The notes beneath the pieces were generated by a model. That model saw nothing but the letters and a program-made list of their open reading frames with translations. It was not told the DNA's origin and ran no database searches. From contig CALKHP010000060.1 of the NCBI GenBank assembly GCA_937988775.1, positions 77,814 to 141,813 of the forward strand: 64,000 nt of DNA, written 5' to 3'. This document shows positions 33,507 through 42,245 of this stretch, piece after piece (the first letter of the stretch is position 1; every line of letters starts with the position of its first letter). A program made the translations under genes and the position numbers. This DNA is from an uncultured Alphaproteobacteria bacterium. GTDB taxonomy: Bacteria; Pseudomonadota; Alphaproteobacteria; Rhizobiales; Beijerinckiaceae.

Positions 33507-35882
33507 GTGTCCATTCTCTCACTTCCTGTCACCACGCTCGGCACGCCGCGCATTGGTCCGCGCCGCGAGCTCAAGATCGCCCTCGAAGCCTACTGGTCGG
33601 GCAAGTCAGACGAAAGGACCCTGCTCGAGGCAGCAGCCGCGCTGCGTGCCGCCAACTGGGCGCGCCAGAATGCGCTCGGCGTCACGGTGATCCCATCCAA
33701 CGATTTCTCGCTTTACGATCAGGTGCTGGATACCAGCGTCATGGTCGGGGCCATCCCGCCGGCCTATGGCTGGACGGGGGGCAAGGTAGCGCTCTCGACC
33801 TATTTCGCCATGGCGCGCGGCGCGCAGGTGGCCGAAGACGAACTCTGCGCGCACGGCCACCATGGTGCTTCGCGGGATGCTCCCCAGGGCGCTTCTCAAC
33901 ACGGCTCCCACGGCGTGCCGGCACAGGAAATGACCAAGTGGTTCGACACCAACTATCACTACATGGTACCGGAGTTTTCGCGGGGGCAGAGCTTCTCGCT
34001 CGCCTCGCTGAAGCCGGTCGATGAGTATCGCGAGGCGAAGAACCTCGGCTATCGCACACGCCCGGTGCTGCTCGGCCCGGTGACCTATCTGCGGCTCGGC
34101 AAGAGTAAGGACGCCTCGCTTGACCCGCTCTCGCTGCTCGGCGAATTGCTGCCGGTCTACATCGACGTGCTGCGCAGGCTGGCCGCCAACGGGGCCGAAT
34201 GGGTGCAGATCGACGAACCGTGCCTTGCCCTCGACCTCGACGAGGCGACCCTAGGTGCACTGCGCCAAGCCTATGACAGCTTCGCCCACGCCCTGCCGCA
34301 GCTGAAGATCATGCTGGCGAGCTATTTCGGCGGCCTTGGCGCCAATGCGGCCTTGGCGCTTTCCCTTCCCGTCGCCGGTCTCCATCTCGACCTGATCCGC
34401 GCACCGGAGCAGTTGGAGGATATCGCCGCGAAAGCGCCTCCGGGTTTGGTGCTCTCGCTCGGCGTCATTGACGGGCGCAATGTCTGGCGGGCCAATCTGC
34501 CAGCCATTCTCGACCGGCTGGAGCCGATCTTGCGTAAGCGCGGCAGCGACCATCTCCAGATCGCGCCGTCCTGCTCGCTGCTGCATGTGCCGTACGATCT
34601 CGAGCAGGAGAAGACGCTTGACCCCGATGTGGGAGATTGGCTCGCCTTCGCGGTCCAGAAGATGGGTGAACTCTCGACACTCGGCCGCGCGCTCATGGGA
34701 GGGCGGGCTGCCGTCGCGGACGCGCTTGAGCGATCGGTTGTCGCTGCCCGGTCGCGCGCCGCCTCGCCCAAGGTTCACGATACCGCGGTCGCGGCCAAGA
34801 TCGCCGCGATCACGCCCGAGATGGCGCGGAGACAGCACGCCTTCCCGGAACGGGCGCCGCTCCAGCACGCGCGCTTCAAGCTGCCCGCCTTTCCCACAAC
34901 GACGATCGGCTCGTTCCCGCAGACCGCGGCGATCAGGAAGGCGCGCTCGTCCCATGCCAAGGGGCTGCTGAGCGATGCCGAATACCGGACCTTCCTCGAG
35001 GAGGAGACCGCACGCGCCATCCGCTGGCAGGACGAGATCGGCCTCGACGTGCTGGTGCATGGCGAATTCGAGCGCAACGACATGGTGCAGTATTTCGGAG
35101 AACAGCTTTCGGGCTTCGCCTTCACGCAGCATGGCTGGGTACAATCCTACGGGTCGCGCTGCGTGCGTCCGCCGATCCTGTTCGGCGATGTCTCGCGCCC
35201 CGATCCGATGACGGTCGAGTGGTGGCGCTATGCCCAGGCGCGCACTTCCAAGCCGATAAAGGGTATGCTGACAGGCCCGGTGACCATCCTCAACTGGTCG
35301 TTCGTGCGCGACGACATTCCCCGTAGCGCGGCCTGCCGGCAGATCGCGCTCGCGATCAGGGACGAGGTGCAGGACCTGGAGAAGGCCGGGGCCGCCATGA
35401 TCCAGATCGACGAGGCGGCGCTGCGCGAGGGGCTCCCGTTGCGAAAGTCGGAATGGGCCGGCTATCTCGGCTGGGCCATCGAGAGCTTTCGGCTCTGCTC
35501 ATCGGGCGTTGCCGACAAAACGCAGATCCACACGCATATGTGCTACTCGGAGTTCAACGACATCATCGATGCGATCGGCGCCATGGATGCCGATGTCATC
35601 TCGATCGAGACCTCGCGCTCGAAGATGGAACTGCTCGATGCCTTCAGGACCTACAAATACCCCAACGAGATCGGGCCGGGCATCTACGACATCCATTCGC
35701 CGCGCGTGCCGGCGGCGGCCGAGATGGCCGAACTCCTGAAGTTCGCGCGAGGCCGCCTTGGCGATGCGCAACTGTGGGTCAACCCAGATTGTGGCTTGAA
35801 GACCCGCAAATGGGAGGAGGTTCGGCCGGCCCTCGTCAATATGGTCGAGGCGGCACGACAGACGCGCCGTGCGGCCAGCTGA
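33507..35882 (+). CDS. metE: Cobalamin-independent methionine synthase MetE
   Basis: 791 residues, full length. It transfers the methyl group of 5-methyltetrahydropteroyltri-L-glutamate to homocysteine. The zinc ligands line up with the E. coli enzyme: His677 and Cys679 in HTHMCYSEF, Glu701 in SIETSRS and Cys762 in NPDCGL. FPTTTIGSFPQT opens the C-terminal barrel. The GTG start at 33507 follows the cobalamin riboswitch. A His-rich insert (HGHHGASRDAPQGASQHGSH, near residue 117) in the N-terminal barrel is unusual. Confidence 0.97.
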   Translation: MSILSLPVTTLGTPRIGPRRELKIALEAYWSGKSDERTLLEAAAALRAANWARQNALGVTVIPSNDFSLYDQVLDTSVMVGAIPPAYGWTGGKVALSTYFAMARGAQVAEDELCAHGHHGASRDAPQGASQHGSHGVPAQEMTKWFDTNYHYMVPEFSRGQSFSLASLKPVDEYREAKNLGYRTRPVLLGPVTYLRLGKSKDASLDPLSLLGELLPVYIDVLRRLAANGAEWVQIDEPCLALDLDEATLGALRQAYDSFAHALPQLKIMLASYFGGLGANAALALSLPVAGLHLDLIRAPEQLEDIAAKAPPGLVLSLGVIDGRNVWRANLPAILDRLEPILRKRGSDHLQIAPSCSLLHVPYDLEQEKTLDPDVGDWLAFAVQKMGELSTLGRALMGGRAAVADALERSVVAARSRAASPKVHDTAVAAKIAAITPEMARRQHAFPERAPLQHARFKLPAFPTTTIGSFPQTAAIRKARSSHAKGLLSDAEYRTFLEEETARAIRWQDEIGLDVLVHGEFERNDMVQYFGEQLSGFAFTQHGWVQSYGSRCVRPPILFGDVSRPDPMTVEWWRYAQARTSKPIKGMLTGPVTILNWSFVRDDIPRSAACRQIALAIRDEVQDLEKAGAAMIQIDEAALREGLPLRKSEWAGYLGWAIESFRLCSSGVADKTQIHTHMCYSEFNDIIDAIGAMDADVISIETSRSKMELLDAFRTYKYPNEIGPGIYDIHSPRVPAAAEMAELLKFARGRLGDAQLWVNPDCGLKTRKWEEVRPALVNMVEAARQTRRAAS

Positions 35883-36113
35883 GCCCGCCGCGCGGGCTTG
35901 CGTGCGAAGCTCCTAAAGAGCGTGGCAAATCGCCCCGTCCGCAAGCACCGGCGGTCACCACTGACCATGTCTCCTGAGGCGCCCAAGAATAGTCAAAACG
36001 GGTACGAGAGCGGCCAAAATCCGGGGCGATGCCATCGAAAACCACACGCGTAGGGATTTGCTGAGCGCGAAGGAACATACCCTCATTAAAGCGCTCAGAT
36101 TTGAAGATTAATT

Positions 36114-36127
36114 TTGATCTGGATCAA
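36114..36127 (+). promoter_or_regulatory. FNR/FixK-type binding site
   Basis: TTGATCTGGATCAA is a perfect TTGAT-N4-ATCAA dyad, the consensus for FNR/FixK/Anr proteins, 74 bp before the DUF2934 gene. It suggests oxygen-dependent activation. Confidence 0.75.
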
Positions 36128-36200
36128 TGACATGTGCGGGTGTGGATTAGACAGTGTCTCGCATGCCCGCAGTCTAATTAACGGACGAGAGGTAAAAGCC

Positions 36201-36389
36201 ATGCGTGCCGAGCAGGAAAGTCGAGCCGATGAGCCAACCCGGTTAAAGATTGCGCGTCGCGCATACGAGCTTTGGGAGAGTAAGGGCTGCCCGAATGGTT
36301 GCGATATTGACCATTGGTTACAGGCTGAGGCGGAGATTGCATCGGCTGAGCCTGAAAGCGTACGCGCTCCGAAAAGTGCCGCCCAGTGA
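36201..36389 (+). CDS. DUF2934 protein
   Basis: 62 residues from the ATG at 36201 after GAGAGG. KIARRAYELWESKGCPNGCD followed by IDHWLQAEAEI is the whole DUF2934 domain. These short helical proteins are frequent in rhizobia and relatives and lack a known role. An FNR/FixK box upstream points to low-oxygen expression. Confidence 0.85.
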   Translation: MRAEQESRADEPTRLKIARRAYELWESKGCPNGCDIDHWLQAEAEIASAEPESVRAPKSAAQ

Positions 36390-36585
36390 AGAAGATCTCA
36401 TGGTTTTCAAATCGGCTGCATGTCTGACGCTGCCACCATTGAAGATATCGACAAAGCAATAAAGCGCGTCGTGACGGGCTTGAAAATGCAGCTACCTACC
36501 TAACTCGAAGGACCGGCCCCACCATTGATCGATCCGCGCGCCTCGTCGCAGATGCAACGTGTCTTCAGTGGAAAAGTGCTTCTCG

Positions 36586-37179
36586 TTAGGATGTAGGCCC
36601 GCCCCCGGTCCATTCGCGTTGGCTGATGCCGCTGCTGTGAAGGTTGAGAAGGCCGATGGCCCGGCGCGCCATATGGTCGACGGCCTCGGCAAGTGATGCC
36701 GGTTTCAGATAGAAGGCCGGCACAGGAGGTGCGATGATCGCGCCGATCTCGGTCACCTGGGCCATCGCGCGTAAATGGCCGAGGTGCAGTGGGCTCTCAC
36801 GCACCATGAGCACCAGTCTGCGGCGTTCCTTGAGTTGAACATCCGCGGTGCGCGCCAGCAGATTGTCGAGATGACTGCCGGCAATGGCGGTGAGGGTCCG
36901 GATCGAGCATGGAGCGACAATCATGCCTGCTGTCCGAAACGAGCCGCTGGCGATGCTGGCCCCGATATCCCTATGGTCGTGGACCCTTGTTGCGAGGCTT
37001 CGCAGGTAGGGCAAGGCGTCGGACCCGACCTCCTCATATAGTGTCCGCTCGGCCGCCGGAGAGACGACAAGATGCGTCTCGTAGCGTCGGGCCTCAGCGA
37101 GGAGTTCGGCGATCCTGACGCCGATCGCCGCTCCCGATGCGCCAGAAAGCCCGACGATCACACGCTCCGGCTCCATCAT
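36586..37179 (-). CDS. ubiX: Flavin prenyltransferase UbiX
   Basis: 197 residues; the ATG at 37179 overlaps the ubiD stop (the open frame continues far upstream but is the shadow of ubiD). VIVGLSGASGAAIGVRIAEL, SPAAERTLYEE, VAPCSIRTLTAIAGSHLDNL and RRLVLMVRESPLHLGHLRAM fit the UbiX/Pad1 flavoprotein family. It makes prenylated FMN, the cofactor of UbiD. Translational coupling with ubiD and placement opposite ubiTUV support a role in ubiquinone synthesis. Confidence 0.95.
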   Translation of the reverse strand: MMEPERVIVGLSGASGAAIGVRIAELLAEARRYETHLVVSPAAERTLYEEVGSDALPYLRSLATRVHDHRDIGASIASGSFRTAGMIVAPCSIRTLTAIAGSHLDNLLARTADVQLKERRRLVLMVRESPLHLGHLRAMAQVTEIGAIIAPPVPAFYLKPASLAEAVDHMARRAIGLLNLHSSGISQREWTGGGPTS

Positions 37180-38717
37180 CGATCTCCTCGCGGGCCGCCT
37201 GCGGCCGGTGCAATGCTGAGCTTGTCCCAGATCGCGTCGACGCGCGCGATGACGGCAGGGGCCATGGCGAGCGTCTTGCCCCAGGGCCGCTCGGTCTCCG
37301 GGGCGATCTTGTTGGTCGCATCGATGCCGAGCTTGCCACCGAGCCCCGGCTGGGGCGAAGCAAAATCGAGATAGTCGATTGGTGTACTGTCTATGCTCAG
37401 GAGATCGCGCGAACTGTCGGAACGCGTGGCGACAGCCCACATGACATCGGCCCAGTTGCGCACGTCGATGTCCTCGTCGACCACGATCAGCAACTTGGTG
37501 TAGGTGAACTGCGGCAGCATCGACCAGAGACCGAGCATGACCCGCCGCGCCTGGCCGGGGTAGCGCTTGGATATCGAGACAACCGCGATTCTGTACGAAC
37601 ACGCTTCTGGCGGCAGCCACAGATCGGCAATTTCGGGAAACTGACGGCGTAGTAGTGGCAGGAAGACCTCGTTCAGGGCCTCGCCGATGCGCGAGGGTTC
37701 ATCGGGCGCCCGCCCGGTGAAGGTCGACAGATAGATCGGATCCTGGCGGGTTGTGATCGCGGTGACCTGCATCACCGGAAACGGCTCGATGCTGTTGTAA
37801 TAGCCGGTGTGGTCGCCATAGGGGCCCTCAGGCAGGGTTTCGGTCGCGGAGACGATGCCTTCGATGACGATCTCGGCTTGTGAGGGCACATTGAGTGGCA
37901 CGGTGATGCAGCGGACGACATCGGGGCGCGCGCCGCGCAGAAGCCCTGAAAATTTGAGTTCCGAAATGCCCTCCGGCAACGGCAGTATAGCCGACAGGAT
38001 GGTGGCAGGGTCAGCGCCGATGACGATCGCGACGGGCATGTCACGTTGAAGCTGTCGCCATTGATGGTGGTGCTTGGCGCCGCCGCGATGCTGCAGCCAG
38101 CGGATGATCGCCCGATCCCGACCAACAACCTGGATGCGATACACGCCGACATTGCCCTCATCGAGACTGGATGGCTGTGGCGGCTGCGTGAAGACCAACG
38201 GCCAGGTGATGAGCGGGGCCGGCTCGCCGGGCCAGGGTATCTGGATCGGAAAGGCGCCCAGATCGATCTCTGCCCCCCTATGAATGCGGTGTTGGGCGGG
38301 CGAACCGGCACAGATTCTTGGCTGCATCGACAGGAGCGCCCGGGCGAGTGGGAGCTTACTCCAGGCATCCTTGAGATTTTTCGGTGGCCGCGGCTCGTGC
38401 AGTTCGGCAAGCGTTTCGCCGAGTTTGGCAAGGCCGCCAGGGCGGACGCCCAGGCCCCAGGCAACCCGCTCGACCGAGCCGAACAGGTTCGTCAACAGGG
38501 GGATGTCGGAGATCGTCCCATCGGCCTTGATCGGATGCTCGAAGAACAAGGCTCCGCCTCCCTGCTGCAACACGCGGCGATGGATTTCCGTCATGTCGTG
38601 GACGACCGAGACCGGCTCGCGAATGCGCGTCAACTGACCGGCGGATTCGAGATGGGCCACGAAGTCTCGAAGATTTCTAAATAACGGCAAGTCGCGGCGC
38701 AGCAATGGAATCTCCAA
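37176..38717 (-). CDS. ubiD: UbiD-family decarboxylase (4-hydroxy-3-polyprenylbenzoate decarboxylase)
   Basis: 513 residues from a TTG at 38717; a stop just upstream in frame excludes a longer form. DLPLFRNLRDFVAHLESAGQ matches the UbiD opening, and EGPYGDHTGYYN plus APDEPSRIGEALNEVFLPLL are the prFMN-binding and catalytic E-x-x-x-R-like region. It removes the ring carboxylate during ubiquinone assembly, using UbiX product. Divergent from ubiT with about 100 bp between. Confidence 0.92.
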   Translation of the reverse strand: MEIPLLRRDLPLFRNLRDFVAHLESAGQLTRIREPVSVVHDMTEIHRRVLQQGGGALFFEHPIKADGTISDIPLLTNLFGSVERVAWGLGVRPGGLAKLGETLAELHEPRPPKNLKDAWSKLPLARALLSMQPRICAGSPAQHRIHRGAEIDLGAFPIQIPWPGEPAPLITWPLVFTQPPQPSSLDEGNVGVYRIQVVGRDRAIIRWLQHRGGAKHHHQWRQLQRDMPVAIVIGADPATILSAILPLPEGISELKFSGLLRGARPDVVRCITVPLNVPSQAEIVIEGIVSATETLPEGPYGDHTGYYNSIEPFPVMQVTAITTRQDPIYLSTFTGRAPDEPSRIGEALNEVFLPLLRRQFPEIADLWLPPEACSYRIAVVSISKRYPGQARRVMLGLWSMLPQFTYTKLLIVVDEDIDVRNWADVMWAVATRSDSSRDLLSIDSTPIDYLDFASPQPGLGGKLGIDATNKIAPETERPWGKTLAMAPAVIARVDAIWDKLSIAPAAGGPRGDR

Positions 38718-38816
38718 TTCCTACCATCAATGCCCCATCTTGCATTCGTGTTCTTTGTCCAGAAGCAATAAGCAGACGCCGTTGAGGGTGTAGGGATATC
38801 GCAGAGGTGACTTTTG

Positions 38817-39365
38817 ATGCCCAAGCCCGATGCAACCATCTCCCCCTTGCCGCATGCACTGTCCTTGGCCATGCGGCCGTTGCCGCTCTGGCCGCTCCAG
38901 CCGCTTCTGGCCATGTTCGTCGGCAGGATCAGGACACGCCATCCGGGCATGTTCGAACGCCTCGGAGAGCATTCGCAAAAGCGGTTCGGGCTGAAGCCGA
39001 CCGATCTTCCCTTCGCTTTCGTGCTGGAACCAAAACCATCGCGTCCGGTCGCGGTTGCTACGCGGCAACTGCCATCGAATCTCGATGCGCGGATATCCGG
39101 TCCGCTCGGCGCCCTCCTCGGGCTGGTCAGTGGAGAATGCGATGGCGACGCGCTGTTCTTCTCGCGAGAACTGCACATTGAGGGGGATATGGAGGCGGTC
39201 CTCGCCCTCAGGAATGCCATCGACAGCGTAGGGGTAAATCTTCTTGGCGAATTTCTCGCCGAGCTGTCGCCACTGGGTGCCCCCGTTGACAAGCTGCTGC
39301 GTGGCCACCCGCCGCAGCGGCCATATGCGGGCAATGCGAGGAAGGGAACACAGCCTTGGAACTGA
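38817..39365 (+). CDS. ubiT: Ubiquinone anaerobic biosynthesis accessory factor UbiT (SCP2 domain)
   Basis: 182 residues from the ATG at 38817 behind GCAGAGGTGA. The first third is a proline-rich region and LLAMFVGRIRTRHPGMFERL; residues about 60-150 form an SCP2 sterol-carrier domain (FVLEPKPSRPVAVATRQLPS, GDALFFSRELHIEGDMEAV). UbiT binds isoprenoid quinone precursors and, with UbiU and UbiV, is needed for oxygen-independent ubiquinone synthesis. It overlaps ubiU by 10 bp. Confidence 0.88.
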   Translation: MPKPDATISPLPHALSLAMRPLPLWPLQPLLAMFVGRIRTRHPGMFERLGEHSQKRFGLKPTDLPFAFVLEPKPSRPVAVATRQLPSNLDARISGPLGALLGLVSGECDGDALFFSRELHIEGDMEAVLALRNAIDSVGVNLLGEFLAELSPLGAPVDKLLRGHPPQRPYAGNARKGTQPWN

Positions 39366-40333
39366 TTTGCCCGGCGGGAACGCCGTCCGCGCTCGAGGTC
39401 GCCGTCAACGCCGGCGCCGACGCGATTTATTGCGGCTTCAGCGATGAGACAAATGCGCGGAACTTTCCTGGCTTGAATTTCAGCCGTGAGGAACTGGGTG
39501 AAGGTATCTCCTATGCGCACCGGCATGGCGTGAAGGTCCTGGTTGCGATCAACACGTTTGCGCGCGCCGGGGCGACCGACGTCTGGAAACGTGCCATCGA
39601 TGATGCGGTCGGAGCCGGGGCGGACGCGCTGATCATGGCGGATGTTGGCATGCTCGCGTATACGGCGCGCCACCACTCCTCGCAGCGCATCCATCTCTCG
39701 GTGCAGGCCGCCGCCGCAAACCCGGATGCGATCCGCTTCTATGTCGAATCGTTCGGCGTTCGGCGCGTTGTCCTGCCCAGGGTTCTGAGCGTTCCCGAGA
39801 TCGCCAAGATCATCAAGGAAGTGAGCTGCGAGACAGAAGTCTTCGTGTATGGCGGCTTGTGCGTGATGGAGGAGGGGCGCTGTTCGCTATCATCATACGC
39901 TACCGGAAAGTCGCCGAACATGCAGGGCGTCTGCTCGCCGCCGAGCCATGTCAGCTATCGGGAAGAGGGCGACAAGGTCGTGTCTCGCCTCGGCAAATTC
40001 ACTATCAACGCCTTTGCTGAGGATGAGGCGACCGCCTACCCGACGCTGTGCAAGGGGCGTTTTACGACCTCTCACGGCACCGGCTACATTTTCGAGGATC
40101 CCGTCAGCCTCGATGCCGCGACGATGCTGCCTGGCCTGCGTGATGCGGGCGTCACGGCACTGAAGATCGAAGGCCGCCAGCGCGGCCGCGCCTATATCGA
40201 AAGCGTCGTTCGGACATTTCGACAGGCCATCGAAGCGCTGGAGGCGGGGGAGGCGATCAAAACCGGAAGCCTGATCGCCATGAGCGAAGGCCAGATGACG
40301 ACGGCGGGAGCCTATCGCAAGACCTGGCGCTGA
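39356..40333 (+). CDS. ubiU: UbiU, peptidase U32-family subunit of the anaerobic ubiquinone hydroxylase
   Basis: 325 residues from a TTG after GGAAGGG. The cysteines fall at positions 169, 176, 193 and 232 (GLCVMEEGRC, GVCSPP, TLCKGRF), the same numbers as the 4Fe-4S ligands of E. coli UbiU. GLNFSREELGEGISYAHRHG and VEVF-type barrel strands fit the U32 fold. UbiU and UbiV form an iron-sulfur heterodimer that replaces the O2-dependent ring hydroxylases, taking oxygen from prephenate. Confidence 0.95.
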   Translation: MELICPAGTPSALEVAVNAGADAIYCGFSDETNARNFPGLNFSREELGEGISYAHRHGVKVLVAINTFARAGATDVWKRAIDDAVGAGADALIMADVGMLAYTARHHSSQRIHLSVQAAAANPDAIRFYVESFGVRRVVLPRVLSVPEIAKIIKEVSCETEVFVYGGLCVMEEGRCSLSSYATGKSPNMQGVCSPPSHVSYREEGDKVVSRLGKFTINAFAEDEATAYPTLCKGRFTTSHGTGYIFEDPVSLDAATMLPGLRDAGVTALKIEGRQRGRAYIESVVRTFRQAIEALEAGEAIKTGSLIAMSEGQMTTAGAYRKTWR

Positions 40334-40375
40334 ATAATTCAACGTGAGTTGGCACGAAAGCAGAGGACAGGTTGA

Positions 40376-41272
40376 ATGCAGCTTACTCTCGGGCCCGTAC
40401 TCTTCAACTGGCAGTCGGATGTCTGGCGCGACTTCTATTTCCAGATCGCGGATGAGGCTCCCATAGACGTCGTCGTCGTTGGAGAGATCGTCTGCTCCAA
40501 GCGATCGCCTTTCTTTGCCGAACATATGCCAACCGTCATCGAGCGGCTCGTGGCGAGCGGAAAGCAGGTCGTTCTTGGCTCGCTTATTCTCATCTCGCTG
40601 CCGCGCGAGCGACGACAGATGGCAGAACTGACCGGGACGGAAGATTTTCTGGTCGAGGCAAACGATCTCACCTGTGTCCGGGGCTTGCGTGGCCGCCCTC
40701 ATGCCATTGGTCCGTTCGTGAACGTCTATAATGAGGCGACTGCGGCCTATCTTGCTGATCTCGGAGCGACACGCATCTGTTTGCCGCCGGAACTGCCGCT
40801 GCGGTCGATCGCGACCATCGCTGCGTCGGTTCCAGAGGTCACGACGGAAGTTTTCGCTTTCGGAAAGGTGCCGCTGGCGATCTCCGCGCGCTGCTATCAT
40901 GCGCGCATCCACAAGCTGACGAAGGATAACTGCCGCTTCGTCTGCGAGCAGGACCCGGATGGCCTGGCGGTGAAGACGCTTGAGGGCGACGGCTTTCTTT
41001 CGGTCAACGGCGTGCAAACGCTGTCGCATAGCTGTGCCAGTTACCTGGACGATGCGGATGCGCTCGCCAGGGCCGGCGTGGGCGCATTGCGGTTGTCGCC
41101 GCAGAAATGCGACATGGTGCAGGTCGCCCATGTCTTCCGGAATGTCGTCGAGGGTCGCCTCGGCGCCGGTGACGGCAATCGCGCCCTTTCCGAAATTTAC
41201 CCCGGCGTTCCTTTCGCGAATGGTTTTCTGCATGGACTCCCCGGAGCGGAGCTTGCCGAGCCGGTGACCTGA
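40376..41272 (+). CDS. ubiV: UbiV, partner of UbiU
   Basis: 298 residues. Candidate cluster ligands Cys40 (VGEIVCSKR), Cys173, Cys186 and Cys190 (ARCYHARIHK ... NCRFVCEQD) keep the 13- and 4-residue spacing of E. coli UbiV. Opening LGPVLFNWQSDVWRDFYFQI and the HSCASYLDD tail also match. Completes the anaerobic ubiquinone module, 42 bp after ubiU. Confidence 0.95.
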   Translation: MQLTLGPVLFNWQSDVWRDFYFQIADEAPIDVVVVGEIVCSKRSPFFAEHMPTVIERLVASGKQVVLGSLILISLPRERRQMAELTGTEDFLVEANDLTCVRGLRGRPHAIGPFVNVYNEATAAYLADLGATRICLPPELPLRSIATIAASVPEVTTEVFAFGKVPLAISARCYHARIHKLTKDNCRFVCEQDPDGLAVKTLEGDGFLSVNGVQTLSHSCASYLDDADALARAGVGALRLSPQKCDMVQVAHVFRNVVEGRLGAGDGNRALSEIYPGVPFANGFLHGLPGAELAEPVT

Positions 41273-41319
41273 GAGCTTTTCGGACCACCGGCCACGCCGG
41301 CCGGAAAGGGCGGCCTCCA

Positions 41320-41682
41320 ATGTCGATGAATCATCACACCTTTATCAATCGACCGGTGCCTGCGAGCGACACCGCTCTCCTCATCAAGCGATTGCGGACC
41401 GTGCTGAAGCAGGCCGGCGTCGACTGCGAATGCCGCGACTCGCTGTCTGTAGCGCTCGACAGGTTCGTGGCGCTTGAGAAGCATCGCGTGCGGTTCAAGG
41501 GCTTGAGCGAGGCGCGCGACCATCGCGACCGCATCGTCAATATCCTCTCCTTCATCGCCGAACTCGATCACATCACAGCCGGAGAAAGCGACGGAACGGT
41601 TTTCGAGGAGATCGCGCTTCTCTTCATCGACATCGCCGATTGTGCGACCGCCGGCGCGGCCGCTCTGAGAACGCTGGATTGA
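41320..41682 (+). CDS. Hypothetical protein downstream of ubiV
   Basis: 120 residues, mostly helical (ALLIKRLRTVLKQAGVDCEC; RDHRDRIVNILSFIAELDHI) with an acidic C-terminus and four Cys. It follows ubiV by 47 bp on the same strand and may belong to the operon, but I do not recognise the family. Confidence 0.55.
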   Translation: MSMNHHTFINRPVPASDTALLIKRLRTVLKQAGVDCECRDSLSVALDRFVALEKHRVRFKGLSEARDHRDRIVNILSFIAELDHITAGESDGTVFEEIALLFIDIADCATAGAAALRTLD

Positions 41683-41883
41683 GGCATCGGGGATGACTTG
41701 CTGGCTGCGCCTATCTGTCGCCATCGCGTAGACGCCGGTCGATCGAATCTGTGTGGGCGTTGGCGGAGGATAAGCGAACTCCGAAGCATCGACTGTATTG
41801 TTATTGCTAGCAGATCACTTCACTAGGTGTTTGATCCCAAGCTTTGATGGTGCGAGCTTTCCCCTTGCATGGAAGGAAGCGCT

Positions 41884-41964
41884 ATGGGCCAGATTCACCA
41901 AGGTAGCGCCGCCACGACAGCGGCGGTTCGTCGAGCGATACGGCTGCAATCAGGATCGTTAGTA
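41884..41964 (+). pseudogene. IS481-type transposase, N-terminal remnant
   Basis: MGQIHQGSAATTAAVRRAIR is the typical start of IS481-family transposases (MGQ-x-x-HGSA-x-TT-x-AVRRAIQ) but a stop follows after 26 codons. Only the very beginning remains. Around it, 41683-42063 contains no other gene. Confidence 0.6.
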
Positions 41965-42063
41965 GCCGAATCTCATACGGGCTGACAACGTTCCAGGGAT
42001 TGATCGGGCTGTTAGCAGGATCAGTAACAACAGAAGCATCATCACCAGACCCGCGTCGCAGAG

Positions 42064-42210
42064 GTGCCAGACACATTCAGCCTCGATCTCTGGCTGCTGA
42101 CCCACGAAGACGTACGCCGCATCGTCCGCATCCGCGCCGCGCTTGATTTCCAGGCCACGGCCCTTGTCGGAGCGCTGGAGGCTGGCGGCGTGACCAACCA
42201 CTCGTTCGTT
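42064..42210 (+). pseudogene. LysR-type regulator, C-terminal remnant
   Basis: LDLWLLTHEDVRRIVRIRAA followed by LDFQATAL is the usual C-terminal end of LysR substrate-binding domains (DLWLLTHPDLR-x-x-x-RVRA). The rest of the gene is absent and the frame does not connect to a start. Confidence 0.55.
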
Positions 42211-42245
42211 TCTTCTTGTCCGTTCTCTCCGATCGACCGAGGCGG

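Noticed and set aside
36586..37620. A 344-residue form of UbiX
   Set aside because: The first 147 codons are the shadow of ubiD; the coupled ATG at 37179 gives the normal UbiX length.
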